Of a DNA stretch of 64,000 nucleotides, positions 41,951 to 54,370 are shown piece by piece. The stretch's first letter is position 1. Each line of letters starts with the position of its first letter. The translations under genes were made by a program, and so were the position numbers. The stretch is from Sambucus nigra (lineage: Eukaryota > Streptophyta > Magnoliopsida > Dipsacales > Adoxaceae): NCBI GenBank assembly GCA_949130495.1, contig OX422210.1, positions 496,535,760 through 496,599,759 of the forward strand. Reading direction: 5' to 3'. The notes under the pieces are model-generated. The model saw only the letters and a list, made by a program, of their open reading frames with translations, was not told the origin of the DNA and did no database searches.

Positions 41951-44900
41951 ACCTCACACGAAACAAACGTAACTCGTAGGAACTGACCGCGCGATCACAA
42001 GACTCACGGTTCCAGAATACAATGATAATTTGCATATTTTTGGACTTAGGATAAAAACATGGCGTCAGTGGGTGAAACCCCGAAACAGCCCTCGAACGGC
42101 TCTGTGAGTGGCACCAACACCTCTTACGAGACCAATGTAACTCGTAGGAACTGATCGCGCGATCACGGGACTCCTGATTTTTGAATACAATGATAATTTG
42201 CATATTTCTAGACTTAGCCATAAAAAATGGCGTTAGGGGTTGAAAACTCAAAACTGCCCCCGATTGGCTCTTGGAGTGTCACCAACACCTCGCGCGTGAC
42301 CAATTTAACTCGTAGGAACAGACCGTGCGATCACGGGACTCCGGTTTTGTGAATACTACGAAAATTTGCCTATTTTTAGACTTATGCATAAATACATTGA
42401 GTTAGTAGTTAAAAACCCAAAACAGCCCCCGAACGGCCTCGTGAGTGGCACCAACACCTCGCACAGGACCAGTGTAACTCGGAGGAACTGATCGCGTGAT
42501 CACGGGACTCCCCATTTGAGAAAATGACAATAATTTGCATATTTCTAGACCTAGGCTAAAAACTTGGGGTTAGGGGGTGAAAAGTCGAAACAGCTCCCGA
42601 CTGGCTCCGTGAGTGGCACCAACACTTCAGACGGGACGTATGTAACTCGTAGCAACTGATCGCGCGATGACGGGACTCCCGGTATGAGAATACAATTATA
42701 ATTTTCATATTTCAAGACATACCACTTAAAAACATTATGTCAGTGGGTGAATACTCAAAATAGGCCCCGAACAAGCCGGTTATTAGTACTAACACATCGC
42801 AGGAGACGAATATAACTCGAATGAACTGATCACGCGATCACGAGACTCTCAGTTCGAGAATAGGACAATAATTTGCATATTTCTGGACATCGGATAAAAA
42901 TGGCGTTAGTGGGTGAAAACCCAAAACATCCCTCGAACGGCTCCGTGAGTGGCACCAACACCTCTGACGGGACCAATGTAACACGTAGGAACATACCGCG
43001 CGATTACGGGACTCCCAATTTGAGAAAATGATGACAATTTGCACATTTATAGACTTAGGCATAAAAACATGGCATTAGCGGGTGCAAATCGCAAATATCC
43101 CCCGAATGGCCCCGTGAGAGGCACTAACACCTCGCACGGGACCAATGTGAATCGGGGGAACTGACCATACGATCACGGGCATACCGATTTGAGAATACAA
43201 TGATAATTTTCATATTTCTAGACTTAGGCTTAAATACATGGCATTAATGGGTGAAAACCCAAAATAGCCCTCGAACGGTTCCGTGTGTGGCACGAACACC
43301 TCACACGGGACCAATGTAACTTGTTAGAACTGACCGCGGGATCACGGGTCTCCCGGTTTGATAAAACAACAATAATTTGCATATTTCTAAACTTAGGGAT
43401 AAAAACATGGTGTCAGTGGGTGAGAACCCAAAAAAACCCCGTGAGTGGCAGCAACACCTTGCACGGGACCACTGTAACTCGTAGGAACTGACTGCACAAT
43501 CACAGGACTCTCAATTTGTTAAAATGACGATAATTTTCATATTTCTAGACATAGGCATAAAAACATTGGGTTAGTCGGTGAAAACTCGAAACAAGCCACG
43601 AACGGCCCCGTGAGTGGCACTAACACCTCGCACAGGACCAATGTAACTGGTAGGAACTGATCGCGCGATTACGGGACTCTTAATTTGAGAACACAACGAT
43701 AATTTGTATATTTCTAGATTTAGGCATAAAAACATGGTAATAGTGGTTGAAAATCGGAAACAGCCCCCGAACAGCTCTGTGAGTGGCACCAAATCTCACA
43801 CGGGACGAATGTAACTCGTAAGAACTGAACGCGCGATCACGGGTCTCTCACTTTCATAAATTGATGAAAATTTGTATATTTCTAGACTTAGGCATAAAAA
43901 CATGGCGTTAGCAGGTGAAAACCCAAAATAGCCCCCCAAACGGCCCCGTGAGTGGCACCAACACCTCGGACGGGACCATTGTAACTCGTAGGAACTGATT
44001 GCACGATCACGGGATTCCCGGTTTGAGAATACAATGATAATTTTTATATTTCTATACTTAGGATTAAATACATGGCGTTAATGGGTGAAAACCCAAAACA
44101 GCACCCAAACAGTTCTGTGTGTAGCACCACAACCTCGCACGGGAGCAATGTAAATTATTAGAACTAACCACGTCATCACGGGTCTCCCGATTTGAAAAAA
44201 TGACGATAATTTGCATATTTCTAGACTTAGGCATAAAAACATGGTGTTAGCGGGTGAGAACCCAAAATAGCCCCATGAGTGGTAGCAACACCTTGCACGG
44301 GACCACTATAACTCGTAGGAACAGACCGCACCATCACGGGACTCTCAAGTTGTGAAAATAACGATGATTTTCATATTTATAGACTTAGGCATAAAAACAT
44401 TGGGTTAGTGGGTGAAAACACGAAACAACCCCCGAACGACCACGTGAGTGGCACCAACACCTCACACGGGACCAATCTAACTCATAGGAACTGACTGCTC
44501 AATCACGGGACTCTCGGGTTGAGAATATAAGGATAATTTGCATATTTCTAGACTTAAGCTTAAAAAGATGGTGTTAGTGGGTGAAAACACGAAACATCCC
44601 CCGAACGGCTCTGTGAGTGGCACCACACCTCGGACGGGACCAACATAACTCATAGGAACTGACTACGCGATCACGGGACTCCCGATTTGAGAATACAATG
44701 ATAATTTACATATGACTAGACTTAGGCAAAAAAACATGGCGTTAGTGGGTGAAAACCAGAAATAGCCCCCGAACGGCTCTGTGGTGGCATCAACACCTCA
44801 CACGGGACCGATCTAACTCGCAGGAATAGACATTGCAGTCACGGGACTCCGGGTTTGTGAATACGATGAAAATTTTCATATTTCTATACTTAGGCATAAA

Positions 44901-47900
44901 AACATGGAGTTAGAAGGTAAAAACCCGAAACAGCCATGAACGGCCTCGTGAGTGGGACCAACACCTCGCACATGACCAGTGCAACTCGTAGGAACTGATC
45001 GCGCGATCATGGGACTCTCGATTTGAGAAAATGATGATAATTTACATATTTCTAAACTTGGGCATAAAACAAGCCCTTAGAGGGTGAAAATCCAAAAAAA
45101 AAAAAACAAACGGCACCGAGAGGGGTACTAACACTCACCCGAGACCAATGTAACTTGTTGGAACTCACCACGCGATCAAGTGTCTCCCGATTAAAAAATA
45201 CGACGATAATTTGTATATTTATAGACTTAAGCATAAAAATATGGGGTTAGTGGGAGAAAACCTAAAACAGCCCCCGAACGGCCCAATGTGTGGCACTAAC
45301 ACCTCGCGCGAGACCAATGTAACTCATAGGAACTCACCGCGCGATCACGGGACACCCGGTTTGAGAATACAATGATAATTTTCATATTTCTAGTCTTAGG
45401 TTTAAATACATGGCGTTAGTGGATGAAAACCCGAAATAGGGCCCGAACGGTTCCGTGTGTGGCACCAACACCTCGCTCGGGACCAATGTAACTTGTTAGA
45501 ACTAATCGCGTGATCACGGGTCTCCCAGTTTGAGAAAATGACGATGATTTGCATATTTCTAGGCTTTGGCATAGAAACATGGTGTAAGCGGGGGAGAACC
45601 CAAAACATCCCCGTGAGAGGTAGCAACACTTTGCATGGGACCAATGTTACTCGTAGGAACTTACCGCACGATCATGAGACTCTCGGTTTGTGAAAATGAT
45701 GATAATTTTCATATTTCTAGACTGAGGCGAAAATCATTGGGTTAGTGGGTGAAAACCCAAAACAACACCCGAACGGCCTCGTGAGTGGCACCAACACCTC
45801 GCATGGGACAATGTAACTCATAGGAACTGACCGTGTGATGACGGGACTCCTATTTTAAGAACATAATGATAATTTGCATATTTCTAGTTTTAGGCATAAA
45901 AACATGGTGTTAGTGGGTGATAACCCGAAAAAGCCCCCGAATGGCTCTGTAAGTGGCACCAACACCTCACACGGGACTAATGTAACTCGTAAGAATTGAA
46001 CGTGCAATCACGAGTCTCCTGGTTTGCGAATATGATGATAATTTGCATATTTTTATACTTAGGCATAAAAACGTGACGTTAGAGGGTGAAAACCAAAAAT
46101 AACCCCCGAACGGGTCCGTGAGTGGCACCAACACCTCGCACGGGACCAATCTAACTCATAGGAACTACCACAGGATCATGGTACTCCCGATTTGAGAATA
46201 CAAGGATAATTTGCATATTTCTAGACTTAGGCTTAAAAAGATGGTGTTATTGGGTTAAAACCCGAAATAGCCCCTGAATAGCTCCGTGTGTGGCACCAAC
46301 ACCTCGCACGGGACCAATGTAACTCGTAAGAACTGAATGTGCGATCACGGGTCTCCCGGTTTGAGAATACGATGATAAATTGCATATTTTTATACTTAGT
46401 CATAAAAACATGGCGTTACAGGGTGAAACCCGAAACATCCCCCGAACGGCTCTGTGAGTTGAACCAACACACCGCACGGGACTAATGTAACTCGTAGGAA
46501 CTGATCGCGGGATCACGGGACTCCCGATTTGAGAATACGATTATTATTTGCATATTTTTGGACTTAGGCATAAAAACATGGCATTAGTGGGTGAAAACTC
46601 GAAATAGCCCCCGAACGACTCTGTGATTGGCACCAACACTTCGCACGGGACCAATCTAACTCGTAGGAACTGACCGCATAGTCACGGGACTCCGAGTTTC
46701 TGAATACGATGAAAATTTCCATATGTCTAGACTTAGGCATAAAAACATGGCGTTAGAACATAAAAATACAATACATCCATGAACAGTCTCGTGAGTGGCC
46801 CCAACTCATCGCATGGGACCAATCTAACTCATAGGAACTGATTGAACGATCGCGGGACTATCGGTTTGAGAAAAAGATGATAATTTCCATATTTCTAGAC
46901 GTAGGCATAAAAACATGGAGTTAGTGGGCAAAAAGCCAAAAGATCCCCCAAACGGCACCGTGAGGGCCACCAACACCTCACCCGGGACCAATGTTACTCG
47001 TAGGAACTGACCACGCAATCAAGTGACTTCCGATTTGAAAATATGTCTATAATTTGCATATTTCTAGACTTAGGTATAAAAATATGGGTTTAGTTGCTGA
47101 AAATAGAAAATAGACCCCGAACGGCCCCATGAGTGGCACTAACACCTTGCACGAGACCAATGTAACTCGTAGGAACTAACCGCGTGATCGCGGGGCACCC
47201 AGTTTTAGAATATGATGATAATTTGCCTCTTTATAAACTTAGGCTCAAAACATAACATTAGTGAGTGAAAACCCGACACAACCCCCGAATGGCTCCGTGA
47301 GTGGAACCAACACCTCGCACGGGACAAATGTAACTCGTAGAAACAGACCGCACGATGATGGGATTCCCAGTTTGAGAATATGACGATAATCTGCATTTTT
47401 CAAGACTTACCATTAAAAACATGGCGTTGGTGGGTGAAAACTCAAAACAGCCCGCGATCAAGCCCGTTAGTGGCACCAATGCCTCATATAAGACCAATGT
47501 AACTCGTAGGAGATTACCGTGTGATCACGGGACTCCCGATTCGAGAATACTACAATAATTTGCACATTTTTGGACTTAGGGATAAAATCATGGGATTAGT
47601 GGGTGAAAACTAGAAAAAAAACCCCGAATGGCTCCGTGAGTGGCACCAACACCTCACACGGGACCAATGTAACTCATAGGAACTGATCGCGCGATCAAGG
47701 GACTCCTGATTTGAGAATACAATGATAAATTACATATTTTAAGACATAGTCTAAAATACATGGCGTTAGTGGGTGAAAACCCAAAACAACCCCCGAACGG
47801 CTTCGTGAGTGGCACAAACACCTCGCACGGGAGCAGTGTAACTCATAGGAACTGGCCGCATGGTCACGGGACTCCCGGTTTGAGAATACAATGATAATTT

Positions 47901-50874
47901 TCATATTTCTAGACTTAGGCATAATAACATGGCGTTAGTGGGTGAAAACCCAAAACAGCCCCAGAACGGCGTCGTGAGTGGCACCAACACCTCGCACGGG
48001 ACCAATCTAACTCGTAGGAACTGACCGTACGATCAAGGGACTCATAGTTTGAGAATATGATGATAATTTGCTTATTTCTAGACTTAGGCATAAGAAAATG
48101 GCATCAGTCGATGAAAACCTGAAACATCCCCCGAACGGCTCGTGAGTGACACCAACACCTCGCACGAGACCAATATAACTCGTAGGAACTAACTGCGTAA
48201 TCATGGGACTCTCGATTTGAGAAAACAATGATAATTTATATATTTTTATACTTAGGTATAAAAACATAGCATTAGCGGGTCAAAACCTGAAATAGCCCCC
48301 GAACAGCCCCGTGAGTGGTACTAACACCACGCACGGGACTAGTGTAACTCGTAGGAACTGACCGCATGATCATGTGACTCTCGTGTTGAGAAAATGATGA
48401 TAATCTGCATATTTCTACACTTAGGCATAAAAACATGGCGTTAGCGGGTGAAAACCCAAAACATCCCCAAAACGACCCCGTGACTGGCACCAACACCTCG
48501 CACAGGACCAATGTAACTCGTTGGAACCGACCGCGCGATCATGGGACTCCTGGTTTGAGAATTTTTTTTTTTGCATATTTCTAGACTTAGTCTCAAATAC
48601 ATGGCGTTAGTGGGTAAAAACCCAAAACAACCCCCGAACGGCTCCGTAAGTGGCACCAACACTTTGCACGGGACCAATCTAACTCGTAAGAATTGACCGT
48701 GCGATCACGGGACTCCTTTTTTGAGAATTCAATGATAATTTGCATATTTCTATAGTTAGGCATAAAAACATGGCGTTAGTGGGTGAAAACCCGAAACAGC
48801 CCCCGAACGGCTCCGTGACTGGCACTAACACCTCTCACGGGACCAATGTAACACGTAGGAACATACCGCGCGATCACGGGACTCCTGGTTTGAGAAAATG
48901 ATGATAATTTGTACAATTCTAGACTTAAGCATAAAAACATGGTGTTAGCGGGTGAAAACCCAAAATATCCTCCGAACGGCCCCGTGAGAGGCACCAACAC
49001 CTTGCATGGGACCAATATAAATTGGAGGAACTGATCTCGTGATCACGGGAATCCCAATTTGAGACTACAATGATAATTTTTGTATATCTAGACTTAGGCT
49101 TAAATACATGGCATTAATGGGTGAAAACCCAAAATAGCCCCCGAATAGTTCCGTGTGTGGCACCAACACGTCGCACGGGACCAATGTAAGTTGTTGGAAC
49201 TGACCGCGTGATCACGGGTCTCCCAGTTTGATAAAACGACGATAATTTGCATATTTTTAGACTTAGGCATAAAAACATGGTGTTAGCGGGTGAGAACCCA
49301 AAAAACCCCATGAGTGGCAGCAACACATTGCAGGGGACCACTATAACTCGTAGGAACTAACCGCGCAATCACAGGACACTCGGTTTGTGAAAATAACGAT
49401 AATTTTCATATTTCTAGACTTATGCATAAAAACATTGGGTTAGTGGGTGAAAACTCGAAACAACCCACGAACGACCCCATATGTGGCACTAACACCTCGC
49501 ACAGGACCAACATAACTCGTAGGAACTGACCGCGCGATTATGGAACTCTCGGTTTGATAACACAATGATAATTTGCATATTTCTATATTTAGGAATAAAA
49601 ACATGGTGATAGTGGGTGAAAACTCGAAACAGCCCCCGAACGGCTCTGTGAGTGGCACCAAATCTCACACGGGACGAATGTAACTCGTAAGAACTGAACT
49701 CATGATCACGGGTCTTTCTATTTTATAAATTGTTGATAATTTGCATATTTCTAGACTTAGGCATAAAAACATGGCATTAGCGGGTGAAAACCCAAAATAG
49801 CCCCCCAAACGGCCCCGTGAGTGGAACCAACACCTCGCACGGGACCAATGTAACTCGTAGGAACTGATTGCACGATCACGAGATTTCAGTTTGAGAATAC
49901 AAAGATAATTTTAGTATTTCTAGACTTAGGCTTAAATACATGGCGTTAATGGGTGAAAACCCAAAACATCCCCCAAACGGTTTCGTGTGTGGCACCAACA
50001 CCTCGCACGGGACTAATGTAAATTGTTAGAACTGACCGCCTCATCACGGGTCTCCCAGTTTACTAAAACAACGATAATTTACATATGTCTATACTTAGGC
50101 ATAAAAACATGGTGTTAGCGGGTGAGAACCCAAAACAACCCCGTGAGTGGTAGCAACACCTTGCACGGGACCAATATAACTCATAGGAACAGACTGCGCG
50201 ATCACGGGAGTCTCAAGTTATGAAAATGATGATGATTTTCATATTTCTAGACTTAGGCATAAAAACATTGGGTTAGTGGGTAAAAACTCAAAACAACCCC
50301 CGAACAGCCACGTGAGTGGCACCAACACCTGGCACGGGACCAATCTAACTCATAGGAACTGACCGCTCGATCACGAGACTCCCGGTTTGAGAATATAAGG
50401 ATAATTTGCATATTTCTAGACTTAAGCTTAAAAAGATGGCATTAGTGGGTGAAAACACGAAACAATCCCAGAACGGATCTGTGAGTGGCACCACACCTCG
50501 GACGGGACCAACGTAACCCGTAGAAATTGACCGCGCGATCACGGTACTCCCGAGTTGAGAATACGATGATAATTTTCATATTTCTAGACTTAGGCATAAA
50601 AACATGGCATTAGTGTGTGAAAACCCAAAATAGCCCCCGTACGTCTCTGTGGTGGCACCAACACCTCGCACAGGACCAATCTAACTCGTAGGAACTGATC
50701 GTGCAGTCACGGGACTCTGGGTTTGTGAATACGATGAAATTTTTTGTATTTCTAGACTTAGGCATAAAAACATGGCGTTAGAAGCTAAAATCCCGAAACA
50801 GCCTTGAACGGCCTTGTGAGTGGCACCAAAACCTCACACATGACCAGTGTAACTCGTAGGAACTGATTGCGCGA
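41951..50874 (+). repeat. 169-bp satellite array, block Q2 (left of insertion)
   Basis: About 53 monomers collinear with Q1. The offset shifts from about 23,713 to 23,546 near 42,170 through loss of one monomer, then stays at 23,560-23,564 up to the insertion. A run of 13 A occurs at 45094-45106 in a monomer whose Q1 counterpart has only a short A tract. The array is cut at 50874 by the retrotransposon within the monomer segment GAACTGATTGCGCGA and resumes at 57837. Confidence 0.9.
50870..50874 (+). other. Target site duplication, left
   Basis: CGCGA directly before the 5' LTR. It matches 57837-57841 after the 3' LTR and the single uninterrupted CGCGA at 27309-27313 in the homologous Q1 monomer. 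Five bases is the usual size for copia integrases. Confidence 0.93.
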
Positions 50875-51262
50875 TGTAAGGACACAAATATCCAATTGAG
50901 TCCATATATAGTTTTGGCTCAATTCCGAACAAAAACATTTATTCATAGGATAGTATGTAATTGTAATACTCTCAAGCCTATGAAGTGTTTGTTGAAGACG
51001 TAGCGGCAAAGAATATAAAGCTTCATCAAATATGCCGGTTTGCGTGCCTCGTTTCTACGTCATCAGCTATGGTTCCATGCTCCCAAGGTATGAATGCAAT
51101 TATATATATATAGGAGGTTGGAACAAGTTTATTGGGTGTTAGGTTTTATAAAAAATGCGTTTTGTTTTAAGAAAGAATTAATTAAAACTTTAAATAAATG
51201 TTTATAAAGTTTTTTGGACTAAAAATGAATTTTTCAAACTTTCTGGTGGTTCGTTAGATATG

Positions 51263-51417
51263 TCGTTTGAACGATTTTGCCAACGAGGTTCCAGTATAGG
51301 CCTATGAAATGTCGTTTGAACGAACCTTCAGTTCGAAGGAGATATCCAACAAGATTCTAACGAGTTCAATCTGGAACGTCGTTAGAAGTCTCGTTCGAAC
51401 GAAATGTCGTTCGAATG
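51263..51417 (+). repeat. Eroded palindrome array in 5' LTR
   Basis: The counterpart of the 56589-56806 array. Only one intact GTTCGAAC remains (51393-51400). Others read GTTTGAAC (near 51264 and 51314), GTTCGAAG (near 51331) and GTTCGAAT (near 51409), and whole copies are missing. This accounts for most of the 72-bp length difference between the LTRs. Confidence 0.75.
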
Positions 51418-51832
51418 AGATGCCAGGCGTAAACAGTTTTTTGGCAGTTTTGCACCCACTTCCCCACTAAGTTTTTAACCAACCTTTTCAGACTTTAATA
51501 TGTGCGGGAATCACTTTTGATAATTTATCTTTTTCACAACCTTCTAACTCCTAGAGAGTGTTTTGAGAGAAAATTCAAAGAGGGAAAAAGATCATGTTTT
51601 GAGTGAGATTTTTAGAGAAAAATTTCCATCACTCTAGTGTTTACACCCAAATGAGTTTATTCCAAGTTCTTATATACTTATCGATTGCTTGGAGTTTGGC
51701 ACCGGTTTTCTCTACACCGAATTGAAGAGAAGTTTCGGGTTTTTCTTCTACCTCCCACAAAGAAAGAAGAAGTGTTTTTAATGTTGTTTTACCCACTTGG
51801 ATAAAGGCTCCATGTACGGGTGACGGTGACCA

Positions 51833-51838
51833 TATAAA
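51833..51838 (+). promoter_or_regulatory. Candidate TATA box in 5' LTR
   Basis: TATAAA within CCATATAAAGTCC, conserved at 57231-57236 in the 3' LTR. It lies about 170 bases before the R-region hairpin, a plausible distance for a copia promoter. Other AT-rich candidates exist near 51670 and 51146, so the assignment is tentative. Confidence 0.4.
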
Positions 51839-52006
51839 GTCCTATCGGTGGATTCCGAGACCGCGGTGGTGTTCCAAGGTTATTCGCTAGGAAGAGGTGT
51901 CTACAAGAAGAAGCGTCGGGGCTTGAGAGGGATCGAGTCGAGTGTTGTAAGTCTTTTGTCTTGTACTTGTAATTCCGTATCTAGTGGATTTGTGGCTAGG
52001 GCCGTC

Positions 52007-52038
52007 CGAGGTTGTTTCCCGTCTTGGGTTTTTCCTCG
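52007..52038 (+). promoter_or_regulatory. R-region hairpin of 5' LTR
   Basis: The arms CGAGG (52007-52011) and CCTCG (52034-52038) can pair around a pyrimidine-rich loop with GGGTTTTTCC before the second arm. A hairpin with a GGTTTTTCC-like side is a common conserved element of plant copia LTRs, thought to act in RNA 3'-end formation. The same structure is at 57405-57436 in the 3' LTR with no change in the arms. Confidence 0.5.
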
Positions 52039-52441
52039 TACATCGCTGCGTAGTGTGATTGGTTTATTTTATCTTGCAAAATAACGTAGAACGCATGCTT
52101 AGCATAATTCAAGATAAAATTTGGTTTAAATCATCACACTCACTTTAATTGGGACTAAATTAAATATTGGATAAAGTTTATTTAATTCAAGTCATTTGAT
52201 AAAATTTGGTTTCGCCTAATTTGCTAATATCGATAAATATGACTTAGGCAAATTCTAGGACTTGGATTAATTAATCGGTTTAAGTGAATATATTAATTGA
52301 TTAATTTTACTTCACTTGGTGTAATTTTAATTTGTTTCAAGAAAATTAAAATTTGTTGTTGTTGTAAAGTTGAACCATCAGTTTTACGCTTCCGCATAAT
52401 CTCGAGTTTCTACATACATAGGAAATTATACGCTTACAAAT

Positions 52442-52454
52442 TGGTATCAGAGGC
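52442..52454 (+). promoter_or_regulatory. Primer-binding site (initiator Met tRNA type)
   Basis: TGGTATCAGAGGC begins three bases after the 5' LTR. The first eleven bases match the complement of the plant initiator-Met tRNA 3' end (TGGTATCAGAGCC); the twelfth differs. This is the usual primer of plant copia elements for first-strand DNA synthesis. Confidence 0.88.
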
Positions 52455-53422
52455 AAAAACGATAAATTATTTCGTTAAGATTCTTTAAATTTTTGGCTAA
52501 AATGGAATTTTCCCCATTTTCAAAATTTCCTATTTTTGATGGTTCAAACTACGCGTATTGGAAATCGCGAATGAAATCGGCACTAAAATCTATCGACGAA
52601 AGAGTTTGGATGTCTGTTATTAACGGGTGGCTCCCACCAACTTATTTAGTAGAAAATGAACGTGTTATCAAACCCGCCGATAGATGGACTGAAAATGAGT
52701 TTAAACTTGCTAATTTCCATTCCTGTGGTTTAAATGCCTTGTGTAGCGCTGTCACACCGAATGAATTCCGACGTATTATGACGTGTGAAACCGCTAAAGA
52801 ATCTTGGAATATTTTACAATTAACTCATGAAGGAACTAGTGTCGTTAAAGCTTCGAAACTCCAAAACCTCACCACTCAATTTGAAACTATCAAAATGAAT
52901 GAAAAATAAACGTTTGATGAATTTTATGCTAGACTTTCTGATATTGTTAATTCATCTTTTAACTTGGGAGAGAAAATACCTGACGACCGTGTTGTAAAGA
53001 AAATTTTAAGGTCCCTACCCGATAGATTTATTCCAAAAGTGACCATTTTAAATTCTTTACCAACTTTAGCCTCTATGAAATTAGAAGATCTTGTAGGTGA
53101 TTTACAAACCTATGAACTAGACATGTTTCCCTCTAAAACTGAAAAAAAAATCGAAAAGGGCGTTGCTTTAAAATCCCGAAAAGAGGTCAAACAAGTTGTA
53201 AAGAGCGATAGTGATAGTGACTCGGAAGACATGGCTTTATTTGCTCGCAAATTTAGAAAATTTCTTAAAATTAACAAAGATAAATTTAAAAATGATTTTA
53301 AGAAATTTGAATCTTCTAAGCATGACAAGAACGAGAAGATTTCTAAAGCGGAGAAGATTCCTAAAGCCGAAAAGATCCCTAAACCTAGCAATGGACATTT
53401 AGATAGGGACGAGTCTAATAAG

Positions 53423-53464
53423 TGTTTTGGTTGTGAAGTTTATGACCATAGGGCTTATGAGTGC
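53423..53464 (+). other. Gag CCHC zinc knuckle 1
   Basis: Encodes C-X2-C-X4-H-X4-C (CFGC, then H, then C), the RNA-binding knuckle of retroelement nucleocapsids. All four metal ligands are present. Confidence 0.92.
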
Positions 53465-54238
53465 CCCACTAAACTAAGGAAAGAGGGTAAGCAACCCATT
53501 TCATATAATGCGACCCTTAGTGATAGTGATAAGGAAGAGAAGCCCGATTCTCCCACTAAGAAAAATTTTGTGGCTTTTATGGCTAGTCATGTGAGTGATA
53601 GTGAGAACTCATCGATTGATGAAACTTTAACACATGACACTTCCAAGGTCATTGTTTATGATTCTCTTGTTTATAATGATAGTGAGAGTGGAGAAGAAAG
53701 AGAGAGTGAAAATGAAGAAGAGGTTAATGTGAGTGAACTTCAAAATGCTTTTCAAGAGCTTTATAAAGAATCTATTAAATTAAAAAGAGCTAATTTGAAG
53801 TTAGAAGCCAGTTTAAGAGAAAGTGTCAAGGTCGTTGATGAAAGTGCTTTAATAGAAGACCTTAGGACACGTGATAGGACTCTTCAAGAAAAGCTTGATT
53901 ATGTAGAAGGCGAAAGAGATAGCCTTAAGGGTTTAATGGAATCCTTGAAAAAGGAGCTTCTTGCTTTTGAAGAGCGAAATGTTTTACTAGAATCAAACAT
54001 TTTAGAATTGGAAAATAAATTAAAATATTATAGTAATGTCAAATTTGATTTGGAGTGTCGTTTGAAAAAACTAGATAAAATGTTAGGAACGGTCCAAATT
54101 AAAAATGACACTTGTGGTTTAGGCTTCAATACTTGTAATGAATCTACTCATAAAGCCAAGACCAATGTTTGAGGAGAATCTAGTAGGAATGCATTTAAAG
54201 ATCACTCCTTAGGTAAATCTTTTCGACATGTTTTTTCT

Positions 54239-54280
54239 TGTACCCATTGTGGTCGAAAAGGTCATCTTAGGAAATTTTGT
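54239..54280 (+). other. Gag CCHC zinc knuckle 2, beyond the second stop
   Basis: Encodes C-X2-C-X4-H-X4-C (CTHC, GRKGH, LRKFC) in the same frame as gag but 22 codons past the TGA at 54170-54172. Its integrity suggests that the stop is recent or that the source element reads through it. Confidence 0.88.
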
Positions 54281-54370
54281 TTTGATCTTAAACGAATTCC
54301 TAGAAAATCCCATGGTAAAGTAACCACGGTAGTTAAAGTTCCTACACCCCAAGATAGTCATTCTTCATAA

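Larger units (their letters stand above)
50875..52438 (+). repeat. 5' LTR
   Basis: A 1,564-bp direct repeat of 56201-57836, bounded by TGTAAG and CTTACA. It is 72 bp shorter than the 3' LTR. Stepwise alignment places the entire length difference between about 51250 and 51451, inside the palindrome-rich segment (34, 12, 16 and 10 bp). It should carry the promoter (U3), R and U5. A TATA-like TATAAA lies at 51833-51838 and a hairpin at 52007-52038. A 78-codon open frame at 51848-52084 recurs in the other LTR simply because the LTRs are copies. Confidence 0.95.
52502..54370 (+). pseudogene. gag: Gag polyprotein, two internal stops
   Basis: Structural capsid protein of the element, 622 codons if read from the ATG at 52502 to the TAA at 54368-54370. 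The frame has TAA at codon 136 (52907-52909) and TGA at codon 557 (54170-54172), with no frameshift between. Residues 1-45 resemble DUF4219 (FDGSNYAYWKSRM), and the following part to about 200 resembles the copia gag domain UBN2, which the first stop interrupts. An acidic serine-rich run and AEKIPK repeats follow. CCHC knuckle 1 (C-X2-C-X4-H-X4-C) is at residues 308-321 (53423-53464), a long coiled coil at about 410-530, and CCHC knuckle 2 at 580-593 (54239-54280), beyond the second stop. Paired knuckles and the coiled coil fit Sirevirus Gag. Upstream, in-frame TTG at 52493 is not an ATG and is not used. Full-length protein is not expected from this copy. Confidence 0.88.

Noticed and set aside
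1..50874. Dozens of open frames of 60-140 codons, mostly minus strand, with similar proteins (VPCEVLVPLTEPFGG...)
   Set aside because: They recur at the satellite period and shift frame at every monomer because 169 is not a multiple of three. No start context, conserved domain or length constraint sets any of them apart.
51848..52084. 78-codon open frame in each LTR (also 57246-57482)
   Set aside because: It is conserved between the LTRs only because they are copies. It lies in R/U5 and matches no family I know.
52493..52501. Earlier gag start at 52493
   Set aside because: The codon there is TTG; the first in-frame ATG is 52502, and the conserved gag fold begins just after it.
53110..53391. 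Minus-strand open frame opposite gag
   Set aside because: It is a shadow of the lysine- and serine-rich gag coding strand.
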